Source: JABDIY01 sp963803875 (GTDB lineage Bacteria > Actinomycetota > Acidimicrobiia > Acidimicrobiales > SZUA-35). From it: DNA of 64,000 nucleotides. Below the pieces are notes generated by a model. The model searched no databases. It was not told the DNA's origin and was given only the letters and a program-made list of their open reading frames with translations. Shown here in pieces: positions 18,247 through 26,221 of the stretch (position 1 is its first letter; every line of letters begins with the position of its first letter). The position numbers and the translations under genes are program-made. The stretch is from positions 124,001 through 188,000 of the forward strand of contig CAWDOA010000016.1 in NCBI GenBank assembly GCA_963803875.1, given 5' to 3'.

Positions 18247-18252
18247 TATCAT
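18247..18252 (+). promoter_or_regulatory. Probable leaderless -10 of asd
   Basis: TATCAT lies 7 nt before ATG 18260. No Shine-Dalgarno sequence is present. It is separated from the aspartate kinase -10 by about 90 bp. Confidence 0.5.
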
Positions 18253-18259
18253 CTTCTGC

Positions 18260-19267
18260 ATGAAACTAGGTATTGTCGGAGCCACCGGTCAGGTTGGTCG
18301 AGTGATGCTCGACATCCTCCAAACCACAGGGTTCCCCCTTGATGAATTGCGCCTTTTCGCCAGCTCCCGGAGTGCGGGTTCCACGATCGACTTCGACGGG
18401 ACAACGCTGACCGTCGAAGACGCTGCGTCCGCCGACTACTCCGGGCTCGATGCGGCCCTTTTCTCCGCCGGAGGTTCCACCTCGCTCGCCCTGGCGCCCA
18501 AAGTGTCCGCCCAGGGTGTCGTGGTCATCGACAACTCATCGGCGTTCCGCATGGACCCCGAGGTACCTCTTGTTGTCGCCGGGGTCAACGACGACGACAT
18601 CAACAATCGCCCCAAGGGCATCATTGCCAACCCGAACTGCACCACGATGGCCGCAATGCCGGTGATGAAGCCTCTGCACAGCGAGGCAGGGCTTCTCACG
18701 ATGGTCGCGAGCACCTATCAGGCGGTGAGCGGCGCCGGCATCAGAGGTTCCGAAGAACTCGCCGGTCAGGTGGCCAAGGGCGGTGACGCACGATCACTCA
18801 CACTCGACGGCCGCTCGGTGGACCTTGGACCAGCCGAGGCGTTCGTGGAACCGATTGCCTACAACGTGGTGCCCTTCGCCGGTGACCTCGTGGACGATGG
18901 CTCGTTCGAGACCAACGAGGAACAGAAACTCCGCGACGAGAGCCGCAAGATTCTGCATCTCCCAAGCCTCGGAGTGAGCAGCACGTGTGTGCGGGTACCG
19001 GTCTTCACCGGGCACTCGTTGTCGATCAATGCGTCGTTCGAGCGACCGATCACGGTGGAACGGGCGTACGAGATTCTCTCCAACGCGCCTCAGGTCGTCA
19101 TCGATGATGTGCCAACCCCTCTCAAATCCGCAGGAATCGATCCCACAATCGTCGGCAGGATTCGGCGCGATCAAACCGTGGCCCACGGGCTGGCATTGTT
19201 CTGCTCAGGCGACAACCTCCGCAAGGGTGCCGCACTGAACACGATCCAAATCGCAGCGTTGCTATAA
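18260..19267 (+). CDS. asd: Aspartate-semialdehyde dehydrogenase
   Basis: This enzyme reduces aspartyl phosphate to aspartate semialdehyde, the second step of the aspartate pathway. The NADP-binding loop GATGQVGRVML is at the N-terminus, and the catalytic cysteine is Cys127 in NPNCTTM. The dimer and substrate region STYQAVSGAG follows, and a later RVPVFTGHSL carries the catalytic histidine. The 335-residue length is normal. It is divergent from aspartate kinase, the preceding step of the pathway. Confidence 0.95.
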   Translation: MKLGIVGATGQVGRVMLDILQTTGFPLDELRLFASSRSAGSTIDFDGTTLTVEDAASADYSGLDAALFSAGGSTSLALAPKVSAQGVVVIDNSSAFRMDPEVPLVVAGVNDDDINNRPKGIIANPNCTTMAAMPVMKPLHSEAGLLTMVASTYQAVSGAGIRGSEELAGQVAKGGDARSLTLDGRSVDLGPAEAFVEPIAYNVVPFAGDLVDDGSFETNEEQKLRDESRKILHLPSLGVSSTCVRVPVFTGHSLSINASFERPITVERAYEILSNAPQVVIDDVPTPLKSAGIDPTIVGRIRRDQTVAHGLALFCSGDNLRKGAALNTIQIAALL

Positions 19268-19281
19268 CATCGCCTCCGCTT

Positions 19282-19489
19282 GCCGGCGCTCGTTCCTCGC
19301 TCTGGGTCGCTCGGACTCGCTCCGCTCAAACAAACCCCCCACACGCCCTCCAGCTGCTCCGTCCCTCCGCAACCCCACACGCCGGCGCTCGTTCCTCGCT
19401 CTGGGTCGCTCCGGACTCGCTCCGCTCAAACAAACCCACACACCCCTCCAGCTGCTCGGTCCCTCCGCAACCCCACACGCCGGCGCTCG
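19282..19489. repeat. Tandem repeat, 98-99 bp unit, 2.1 copies, in the gap after asd
   Basis: Copies begin with GCCGGCGCTCG at 19282, 19381 and 19479; the third stops after 11 bp. The two full copies are nearly identical and contain the C/T-rich phrases TTCCTCGCTCTGGGTCGCTC and CTCCAGCTGCT. The 317-bp gap 19268-19584 holds this repeat and the cyclophilin promoter. Both strands can be read open through it, but only as low-complexity peptides, so I see no gene. Confidence 0.85.
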
Positions 19490-19571
19490 AAAGGACCCTA
19501 GGAAGCCGCTCTGATCCGTCCCTCGCACCATCGCCTACGCGGCATGGCGCCTGAGTGCGATGTTTGACCAG

Positions 19572-19577
19572 TAATCT
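19572..19577 (+). promoter_or_regulatory. Probable leaderless -10 of the cyclophilin gene
   Basis: TAATCT lies 7 nt before GTG 19585 and decides this start over an in-frame ATG at 19555, which would place the -10 inside the gene. Confidence 0.5.
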
Positions 19578-19584
19578 TTGCGCC

Positions 19585-20436
19585 GTGGGTACCGAGAAAC
19601 GCGAACGACAGAAGGCCAACCGACAAGCCCGGTTGAGCGAACTCGAACGTGCCCAAAAGGCGGAGAAACGCCGTAGCCGCCTCGGGCTCTTCGCCATCAT
19701 CGGCGCCTTCGTACTCGGTCTTCTCCTGCTGGTTCGATTCGCCGGCAGCGGCGACGAAACGGTGATCGAAGATCCAGGGAACGACCCCGACGCCATCACT
19801 ACCACGACGCCCCAAGCCGAAACAGTGGTCATCACCGTTCCCGAACCGGGCTCGTCCATCACCGGTGAGACTCCCTGCCCCGCCGAAGACGGGTCGTCTG
19901 AACGCATCACGTCATTCGAGTCAGCCCCACCGCTGTGTATTGACCCAACCAAGACCTACACGGCCGAGGTTTCCACCACCAAGGGTGACTACACCATCGA
20001 ACTCGACGCTGACGCCGCACCGAATACTGTGAACAACTTCGTTGTGCTGGCTCGGTATCACTACTACGACGGCGTGGCGTTCCATCGCATCATCCCCGGC
20101 TTCGTGGTCCAGGGCGGCGACGCAGTTGGACCAACCCCGGGGATCGGCAATCCCGGCTATCAGTTCGACGACGAACTCCCGATACCAGACCCCGATACCG
20201 ACAAAGCGTATGAGAGCGGGTCGGTAGCAATGGCCAACAGCGGTGTGAACACCAGTGGCTCTCAGTTCTTTGTGGTGAGTGGTGAAAACGGTGAGGATCT
20301 TCCACCCCTCTACTCCAAATTCGGCCAGGTCACCGCCGGGATGGACGTGATCACCGAGATCGAGGCTGTCGGCACCGCCGACGGAACCCCCACCGAAGAA
20401 GTACTGATCAATTCGATTTTGATCACCGAGAACTAA
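19585..20436 (+). CDS. Membrane-anchored cyclophilin-type peptidyl-prolyl isomerase
   Basis: This is a predicted cis-trans prolyl isomerase acting on secreted proteins outside the membrane. The first 30 residues are highly charged (TEKRERQKANRQ), followed by one membrane helix (about 32-51), an acidic Thr-rich linker, and a cyclophilin domain from about residue 130. Typical motifs are APNTVNNFV, GVAFHRIIPGFVVQGGD, MANSGVNTSGSQFFV and LPPLYSKFGQV. The catalytic Arg is present in FHRII. The start is GTG 19585, giving 283 residues. Such anchored cyclophilins are common in Actinobacteria. Confidence 0.92.
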   Translation: MGTEKRERQKANRQARLSELERAQKAEKRRSRLGLFAIIGAFVLGLLLLVRFAGSGDETVIEDPGNDPDAITTTTPQAETVVITVPEPGSSITGETPCPAEDGSSERITSFESAPPLCIDPTKTYTAEVSTTKGDYTIELDADAAPNTVNNFVVLARYHYYDGVAFHRIIPGFVVQGGDAVGPTPGIGNPGYQFDDELPIPDPDTDKAYESGSVAMANSGVNTSGSQFFVVSGENGEDLPPLYSKFGQVTAGMDVITEIEAVGTADGTPTEEVLINSILITEN

Positions 20437-20478
20437 AGGGCGACCCATCAAAGGAGTCGCAACTGATGTTCTTCGCTT

Positions 20479-20494
20479 AGGGACCTCGGTCCCT
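20479..20494 (+). terminator. Short perfect hairpin after the cyclophilin gene, no T tract
   Basis: AGGGAC, loop CTCG, GTCCCT forms a 6-bp perfect stem 43 bp after the stop codon at 20436. No run of T follows, so it is at best a weak intrinsic terminator or an RNA 3'-end stabiliser. Confidence 0.3.
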
Positions 20495-20517
20495 GTCGCC
20501 TGGGCCGGCTCCCAAGC

Positions 20518-20523
20518 TACCGT
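20518..20523 (+). promoter_or_regulatory. Probable leaderless -10 of the 3-hydroxyacyl-CoA dehydrogenase gene
   Basis: TACCGT lies 6 nt before ATG 20530. No ribosome binding site is present in the gap. Confidence 0.5.
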
Positions 20524-20529
20524 TCGGTA

Positions 20530-21387
20530 ATGAAGTCGAATGTAGCCACCGTTGCAATTGTCGGATCCGGAATCATGGCGGGCGGTATTGCTGACGTCGC
20601 CGCCAGTGCCGGACACGACGTAATCGTCAAAGCGCGCTCCCAGCCCAGCGCCGACTCAGCTATCGCTGTCGTCGCCAAGTCGCTGGCGCGTCGCGTGAAG
20701 AAGGAGCGCCTGACCCAGGACCAAGCCGATGAGATCGCCGGCCGAATCACGACCACCCTCAGCTACGACGACCTGACCGACGCCGATCTCGTCATCGAAA
20801 CCGTCGCCGAGGACATGGACATCAAACGCTCGGTCTTCACCGAACTGGACCGGGTATGCAAGCCCGGCGCGGTCCTGGCGACCAATACGTCGACCCTTCC
20901 GGTCACGGAACTGGCGATCAGCACCGGCAGACCGGGTTCGGTCTGTGGAATCCACTTCTTCAATCCTGCCAATGTGATGGAACTCGTGGAGGTCGTGGTT
21001 CCAGACGTGTGCGAAGAGGCCACAGTGGAAACTGCGACGCAGTTCGTGATCGATTGTGAAAAGGCCCCGGTTCGGGTTCTCGATCGCGCCGGGTTTGTGG
21101 TGAACGCCCTGTTGTTCCCATACCTCAACAACGCCGCTCGGATGGCCGAAGCAGGGACCGCCAGTCGAGAAGACATCGACATCGCCATGAAGGGGGGCTG
21201 CAACTTCCCTATGGGACCGCTCGCTCTGCTCGACCTGGTCGGGCTCGACACCTCGGTTTCGATCCTGCGGACACTTGCCGAATCGTTCAAGGATTCCAAC
21301 TATGAGCCCGTGCCTCTACTGTGTGAACTCCTGGAGCAAGGCCACCTTGGGCGCAAGACCGGTCAAGGATTCTTCACCTACGACTGA
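20530..21387 (+). CDS. 3-hydroxybutyryl-CoA dehydrogenase (3-hydroxyacyl-CoA dehydrogenase family)
   Basis: This is an NAD(P)-dependent oxidoreductase of C4 acyl-CoA metabolism. The Rossmann loop GSGIMAGGIADVA is at residues 11-23. The family blocks ADLVIETVAED, LATNTSTLPVTELA, GIHFFNPANVMELVEVV and the C-terminal GHLGRKTGQGFFTYD are all present. HFFNP contains the catalytic His and Asn. The 285-residue single-domain length fits the 3-hydroxybutyryl-CoA dehydrogenase group. Ethylmalonyl-CoA mutase is encoded two genes downstream, consistent with a role in C4/C5 acyl-CoA flux, though substrate preference cannot be read from sequence. Confidence 0.92.
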   Translation: MKSNVATVAIVGSGIMAGGIADVAASAGHDVIVKARSQPSADSAIAVVAKSLARRVKKERLTQDQADEIAGRITTTLSYDDLTDADLVIETVAEDMDIKRSVFTELDRVCKPGAVLATNTSTLPVTELAISTGRPGSVCGIHFFNPANVMELVEVVVPDVCEEATVETATQFVIDCEKAPVRVLDRAGFVVNALLFPYLNNAARMAEAGTASREDIDIAMKGGCNFPMGPLALLDLVGLDTSVSILRTLAESFKDSNYEPVPLLCELLEQGHLGRKTGQGFFTYD

Positions 21388-21477
21388 GCCCTCAACGAGT
21401 AAAGGACATCCCCTATCCGTCAGCGGTCAGAAGCCCAGCATTGGCGATTCCCGCCGATCACCGAGCTTCCGGCTCCG

Positions 21478-22083
21478 GTGGAGATGATTCGCGTCCCCGC
21501 CGATCTCTCGGTCGACTCACTTCTCTCCGCCTACCGGGCCGGATACTTCCCAATGCCGGTACGGCGACGGATCGCATGGTTCTCTCCAAACCCGCGCGGG
21601 ATCTTCCTCCCCGGCCATTTGAGAGTCACCAAGTCCCTGCAGCGATCCAGCCGCCGCTTCGAGATCCGGGTCAACTCCGCATTTTCCGAGGTCATCACCG
21701 CATGCGGCGATCCAGCTCGCCCGTTGGGGTGGATCAACCGAGCGATCATCGAATCGTTTACCGCACTCCACCACGCGGGCCACGCCCACAGCGTCGAGGC
21801 GTGGGACGCCGAAGGCCTGGCCGGCGGGCTCTACGGAGTCTCGATCGGTGGCTTCTTCGCTGGCGAATCCATGTTCCACCGGCGGGCCGATGCTTCCAAG
21901 GTTGCGCTGCTGGCCCTCGACGAGATACTGCAAACCGTTCCCGGCGCCGTCATCGATACCCAATGGACCACCGACCATCTGGTCTCGCTGGGCGCATTCG
22001 ACGTCACTCGCGGTGACTATGCGCAGTTGCTGACCACTGCGCTCGAACAAGCGCCACCCCCTCAGTTAGCTCCTCCCACCTGA
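21478..22083 (+). CDS. aat: Leucyl/phenylalanyl-tRNA-protein transferase
   Basis: This enzyme adds Leu or Phe to the N-terminus of proteins that begin with Arg or Lys, marking them for ClpAP-type degradation. Family blocks are YRAGYFPMP, IAWFSPNPRGIFLP, GWINRAIIESFTALH, SVEAWDAEGLAGGLYGVSIGGFFAGESMF and VIDTQWTTDHLVSLGA. At 201 residues it is slightly shorter than the enterobacterial enzyme. The start is GTG 21478 or the ATG at 21484; neither has a clear ribosome binding site. It stands between the dehydrogenase and ethylmalonyl-CoA mutase genes on one strand. Confidence 0.92.
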   Translation: MEMIRVPADLSVDSLLSAYRAGYFPMPVRRRIAWFSPNPRGIFLPGHLRVTKSLQRSSRRFEIRVNSAFSEVITACGDPARPLGWINRAIIESFTALHHAGHAHSVEAWDAEGLAGGLYGVSIGGFFAGESMFHRRADASKVALLALDEILQTVPGAVIDTQWTTDHLVSLGAFDVTRGDYAQLLTTALEQAPPPQLAPPT

Positions 22084-22119
22084 CCCATCCACCCCACGTC
22101 AAACTCAGAAAGTAGACCA

Positions 22120-24060
22120 ATGGCCTCCCGTCCCTGGATGATGCGAACCTACAGCGGCCACTCCACCGCAGCAGCTTCGAACCAGCTCTACCGAACCAAC
22201 CTCTCGAAGGGGCAAACCGGCCTGTCGATAGCGTTCGATCTGCCAACTCAAACCGGCTATGACCCCGACCACATTCTGGCCCACGGCGAGGTCGGCAAAG
22301 TTGGTGTGCCCGTCGTCCACCGGGGCCACATGGCCGCGCTGTTGGATCAGATACCGCTGGCCGAGATGAACACATCGATGACGATCAACGCGCCAGCACC
22401 ATGGCTGTTGGCTCTCTACCTGGTGACCGCCGAAGAGCAAGGGGCTGACTGGAGCGGACTCAGGGGAACCACTCAGAACGACATCGTGAAGGAATACCTC
22501 AGCCGAGGAACGTTCATCTTCGGGCCCGAACACAGTCGACGCCTCACCGTCGACCTGTTCGCCTTCTGCGCCGAACATGTGCCCAAGTGGAACCCGATGA
22601 ACGTATGCAGCTACCACCTCCAGGAGGCCGGCGCGACGCCGGTCCAAGAGATCGCATACTCGCTGGCAACCGCTATCGACATCCTCGACGCAGTGAAAGC
22701 CTCGGATCAGGTCGACGACGACCGCTTCCAGCAGATCGTCGCAAGCGTCAGCTTCTTTGTGAACAGCGGGATTCGCTTCGTTGAAGAGGTGTGCAAGATG
22801 CGGGCTTTCACCCAACTCTGGGAGCGGATGCTCACCGAGCGCTACGGCATCACCGATCCCAAGGCGAAACGCTTCCGGTACGGCGTACAGGTCAACAGTC
22901 TTGGGCTCACCGAGGCCCAGCCGGAGAACAACGTTCAACGAATCGTGCTGGAGATGTTGGGAGTGACCCTCTCGGCCGATGCTCGAGCCCGTTCGCTCCA
23001 GCTACCGGCCTGGAACGAGGCATTGGGTCTACCGCGACCGTGGGATCAGCAGTGGTCGCTACGAATGCAACAGGTCCTCGCCCACGAGACCGACTTGCTC
23101 GAATATGACGACATCTTCAACGGTTCCCATGTGATCGAAGCCAAAACCCAGGAGCTCGTGGATGCAGCGATGGCCGAGTTCGAAGACGTCCAGGAATTGG
23201 GGGGCGCATTCCAAGCGATCGGAGAACTCAAGGCCCGACTTGTACGCAGCCATGCCGCCCGTATTCGACGGATTGAGTCGGGAGATCAGACGGTCGTGGG
23301 GCTGAACAGTTTCACCGAATCGGCTGAATCACCGTTGGGCAAGGGCGAAAACATCCTGATCGTCGATCCAGCGGTCGAATCGGAAATGATCGCCGATGTC
23401 GAAGCCTGGCGTCGTGGTCGCGACAACGAAGCGGTCGCGGCAGCACTCGCTGACCTGACCGCAGCCGCATCGGGGAGCGACAACATAATGCCTGCCACGG
23501 TCCAGCTTGCTCGAGCAGGTGGGACTACGGGCGAGTGGGCTCAATGTCTGAGGGAGGTGTTCGGCGAATACCGAGCTCCGACCGGGGTGGGCGGTGCAGG
23601 CAGTCCGCCGACCAGTGGAACGCTTCGGGACCTGTCTGAACGGATCAAGGCAGACCCACTCGGCCCGCCTCGTTTACTCGTGGGCAAGCCAGGACTCGAC
23701 GGCCACAGCAACGGCGCCGAGCAAATCGCCATCGCCGCCCGAGACGCCGGGATGGAGGTCATCTATCAGGGTATTCGCCTCACACCGGCCCAGATCGCAA
23801 CTGCGGCTCGTGATGAAGATGTTGATGCCATCGGCCTGAGCATTCTCTCGGGCAGTCACCGGGAACTGGTGCCGGCCACCGTCGCCGCCATCCGGGCAGA
23901 GGGCGTCGACGCTCCCATCGTGGTCGGAGGCATCCTGCCGCCGGAGGATCACGACCCACTCCGAGCCGCCGGAGTTGCGGCCGTCTTCACCCCCAAGGAC
24001 TACGACATTGGCGCCATCATCGAACAACTCTACGAACTGATTCGATCCAACCGAGCGTGA
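22120..24060 (+). CDS. ecm: Ethylmalonyl-CoA mutase-type B12 enzyme
   Basis: This is a coenzyme B12-dependent carbon-skeleton mutase, 646 residues, with the catalytic barrel and the B12-binding domain in one chain. The N-terminal block RPWMMRTYSGHSTAAASN and AFDLPTQTGYDPDH, then MNTSMTINAPAPWLLALY, match the MeaA/Ecm group more closely than methylmalonyl-CoA mutase. The B12 domain has the base-off motif D-x-H-x-x-G at 527-532 (LDGHSNG) and GGILPPED. In the ethylmalonyl-CoA pathway it makes methylsuccinyl-CoA. Crotonyl-CoA carboxylase/reductase is not in the window, so pathway membership is inference. Confidence 0.85.
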   Translation: MASRPWMMRTYSGHSTAAASNQLYRTNLSKGQTGLSIAFDLPTQTGYDPDHILAHGEVGKVGVPVVHRGHMAALLDQIPLAEMNTSMTINAPAPWLLALYLVTAEEQGADWSGLRGTTQNDIVKEYLSRGTFIFGPEHSRRLTVDLFAFCAEHVPKWNPMNVCSYHLQEAGATPVQEIAYSLATAIDILDAVKASDQVDDDRFQQIVASVSFFVNSGIRFVEEVCKMRAFTQLWERMLTERYGITDPKAKRFRYGVQVNSLGLTEAQPENNVQRIVLEMLGVTLSADARARSLQLPAWNEALGLPRPWDQQWSLRMQQVLAHETDLLEYDDIFNGSHVIEAKTQELVDAAMAEFEDVQELGGAFQAIGELKARLVRSHAARIRRIESGDQTVVGLNSFTESAESPLGKGENILIVDPAVESEMIADVEAWRRGRDNEAVAAALADLTAAASGSDNIMPATVQLARAGGTTGEWAQCLREVFGEYRAPTGVGGAGSPPTSGTLRDLSERIKADPLGPPRLLVGKPGLDGHSNGAEQIAIAARDAGMEVIYQGIRLTPAQIATAARDEDVDAIGLSILSGSHRELVPATVAAIRAEGVDAPIVVGGILPPEDHDPLRAAGVAAVFTPKDYDIGAIIEQLYELIRSNRA

Positions 24061-24073
24061 CTATCCGACGAAC

Positions 24074-24318
24074 GGGGCGAGTTCGGCGCACGGCGCCGAT
24101 ACTCGGTTAGAGAGAAGGCGCGCAGCGCCGACGAACGGCGGCCTCCACGCTCGCCTCCGGGCCTCTCCGGTCCACGTCCTCACTCGGGCCTGACGGCCCT
24201 CGCTCCATGGACACGGCCCTCCGGGTCACCCGGGAACGATCAATCCCTCCGGGGCGAGTTCGGCGCACAGCGCCGATACTCGGTTAGAGAGAAGGCGCAC
24301 AGCGCCGACGAACGGCGG
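24074..24318. repeat. Two direct copies of a dispersed hairpin-forming repeat
   Basis: Two 68-bp copies lie at 24074-24141 and 24251-24318 with the same orientation, 177 bp apart, and differ at only a few bases. Each contains the hairpins TCGGCGC-ACA-GCGCCGA and GGCGC-ACA-GCGCC around GATACTCGGTTAGAGA. A third copy lies inverted at 60566-60634. The 341-bp stretch 24061-24401 holds these copies, a related spacer, and near its end a -10-like TACCCT (24374-24379). It has no gene. Confidence 0.85.
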
Positions 24319-24401
24319 GCTCTCACCTCGCCTATTGCTTGCTGGCTTCACCCAAGCAAGTGTTCCGCTCCACTACCCTTCAGTTCTGTGCTCAGACGCC
24401 G

Positions 24402-25184
24402 ATGGATAGACCGATGAGTGGTCGATCCGCGCTACCCGGTCTCATGACTGGAATCCTCTCACTTCTGACAGGGCTGATCGCGGTCGCGTTCGAACAGCCG
24501 ATGTTCGCCGGCGTCGCCGGATTGCTTGGACTCGCTGCCGGTGTTGCCGGCGTCAGGCTCGCCCAACAGCTCGATGAACAGGCAGCGATTCAGCGTCTCG
24601 TTGAAGACGAACTCAGGGCGGTTCGATCCGAGAGCCAGGAAACCGAGGAACGGCTGCGTTCCGAACTCGACGCCGTGGCGTTCGGCGACGTCGACGGATC
24701 TGGCGCTAGTGCGGATGCACTCACCGACGGTTCAACCGGATTGTTCTCCGAGAGCTTCTTCAATGTGGCAATCGAGAGTCGTATCGCAGCCGCTCGGCGG
24801 CACCTCCGCCCGGTTGCAGTTGTTCTACTCGAGGTCGTGGAAGGTCTTCCAGACACCGATCCGTTCGAAGCCGACGCAGAACTGGTCGCTGAGGCTGTGC
24901 GGATCACCTTGCGGGAGGCCGACACCGCCTGCCGGCTTCGCAATGGCTACTTCGCACTTCTGCTCGAAGACACGCCCGAGAACGGTGCTATCTGGACCGT
25001 CGAACGAATCCGCCGTCAGATTCTCACCACCCGTAGCGGTTTCACATTGTGGGCCGGCGTTGCCTGTTACCCAGCCCATGCCTTTGGCGTGAACGAGATC
25101 ATGGAAGCTGCAGAAACGGCACTGGAATCTGCCCGTGAATGGCGCCAGGACCGAATCGAAGTGGCCATCGCCGCCAACGATTGA
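24402..25184 (+). CDS. Membrane protein with a degenerate GGDEF domain
   Basis: From ATG 24402 (or 24414) the protein has two adjacent membrane helices (about residues 14-30 and 33-50), a coiled-coil-like charged stretch (about 55-92), and a C-terminal domain with the fold pattern of GGDEF diguanylate cyclases: ADTACRLRNGYFALLL where a cyclase has RxGGDEFxxLL, then VERIRRQI, GVACYPAH and AETALESAREW. The GGDEF motif itself is lost (RNGYF), so cyclase activity is not expected. Such proteins may bind nucleotides or act as structural signal proteins. A TACCCT at 24374-24379 may be its -10 element. It is about 260 residues long. Confidence 0.75.
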   Translation: MDRPMSGRSALPGLMTGILSLLTGLIAVAFEQPMFAGVAGLLGLAAGVAGVRLAQQLDEQAAIQRLVEDELRAVRSESQETEERLRSELDAVAFGDVDGSGASADALTDGSTGLFSESFFNVAIESRIAAARRHLRPVAVVLLEVVEGLPDTDPFEADAELVAEAVRITLREADTACRLRNGYFALLLEDTPENGAIWTVERIRRQILTTRSGFTLWAGVACYPAHAFGVNEIMEAAETALESAREWRQDRIEVAIAAND

Positions 25185-25264
25185 CAAGTCTTGCGTGGCA
25201 TGCGCCAGAGCTGCAACTCGTCTAGGTTCGGGATCAGGCACGGGTTCGAATTGAGGTAGCACCA

Positions 25265-26023
25265 TTGGCTGGGAATCTTGAAGCGATTGTGTTCGGTTCG
25301 CTGGGGACCATCAGCGAGACGAGCGAGCTTCACCGCCGCGCTTTCAACCAGTCCTTCGAGGAACTCGGCCTCGAGTGGGAGTGGTCCGAGGACACCTACG
25401 CAGGCCTGCTGAAAAGCAGGGGTGGTATGGAGAGCATTCTCGCATTCGCTCGCTCGTATGGCGACTCGTCGATCACCGAGTCGACCGCATCCGAACTCTA
25501 TGTGTTGAAGACCAAGGTCTACGCCGAACTGGTGCGGGAGTCCAGACCGGTTCTGAGGCCTGGAGTTCCCCGCCTCGTGGCGGAGGCCCAATCGGCCGGC
25601 CTGGCGGTTGGTCTCGCTACATCGACTGGGTTGGAGAACATTCGCTCGAACTTCGAATCCTTTGGCGATCTACTCCAACTCGACGACTTCAACGCGGTTA
25701 CTGCGATCCACGACCTCGATCGAGGAAAACCTGCACCGGACGCACATGTGGTCTGTATGTCCCGGCTCGACGTTCGACCCTCTAGAACAATCGCGATCGA
25801 AGACACCGAGGCCAGCGTTGCCTCGGCATTCATAGCGGGGGCCACGGTTGTTGCGACTCCGGGAGTTCATGCTCGTGAACAGAACTTTTCAAGCGCGGCG
25901 GTAACGGTCAGTAGCCTCGGCGATCACGAGACGCCAGCGTTCCTGATCGGCGACGGCCCCCGGCTCGACGCCGGGATGGTCACTCTCGATTGGCTGGAAC
26001 GACTTTCCGACGTGGTTCGATAG
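25265..26023 (+). CDS. HAD-superfamily phosphatase-like protein lacking the catalytic aspartate
   Basis: The 252-residue protein follows the CbbY/phosphoglycolate phosphatase fold: cap domain after motif I, GLATSTG as motif II, RGKPAPDAHV as motif III and IAIEDTEASVASAFIAGA as motif IV. Motif I, normally FDxDGT, reads FGSLGT (residues 10-15), so both aspartates of the nucleophile motif are missing. Hydrolase activity by the usual mechanism is therefore unlikely. Translation appears to start at TTG 25265, supported by GAGGT 7 nt upstream, and a TAGGTT -10 candidate lies at 25223-25228, so this gene has a leader. Its role is unknown. Confidence 0.8.
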   Translation: MAGNLEAIVFGSLGTISETSELHRRAFNQSFEELGLEWEWSEDTYAGLLKSRGGMESILAFARSYGDSSITESTASELYVLKTKVYAELVRESRPVLRPGVPRLVAEAQSAGLAVGLATSTGLENIRSNFESFGDLLQLDDFNAVTAIHDLDRGKPAPDAHVVCMSRLDVRPSRTIAIEDTEASVASAFIAGATVVATPGVHAREQNFSSAAVTVSSLGDHETPAFLIGDGPRLDAGMVTLDWLERLSDVVR

Positions 26024-26029
26024 GACCGC

Positions 26030-26221
26030 CTATCTAGTCATGCGAGCCCCAAATCGCTGTGACGCCCAGCGTCGGCCGCTGAATCGCCAGGCAGTGTTTG
26101 GTGCCGGAATCTCTTCTGGCTGACCACCGCTGTTGAACACGACAGTCAGGGCAGCCGCGATCGCCACAGCCTCGTCATCGGTTGGAACAGGTTCAACCAT
26201 CATTCGATCCGAGCGTCTCAT
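26030..26221 (-). CDS. Acyl-CoA carboxylase epsilon-type small subunit
   Basis: This is a 63-residue protein with the layout of actinobacterial AccE/PccE subunits: a short helix of the type DDEAVAIAAALTVVF, a Pro/Ala linker and a Trp- and Arg-rich tail (AWRFSGRRWASQRF). In Streptomyces and mycobacteria such subunits bind and stimulate the carboxyltransferase beta subunit. Its ATG overlaps the beta-subunit stop (ATGA, 26218-26221), so they are translationally coupled, as in known pairs. Confidence 0.75.
   Translation of the reverse strand: MRRSDRMMVEPVPTDDEAVAIAAALTVVFNSGGQPEEIPAPNTAWRFSGRRWASQRFGARMTR

Noticed and set aside
20437..20529. Possible riboswitch or small RNA between the cyclophilin and dehydrogenase genes
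   Set aside because: Only a 6-bp hairpin is present, and the downstream gene appears leaderless, leaving no room for a transcribed leader.
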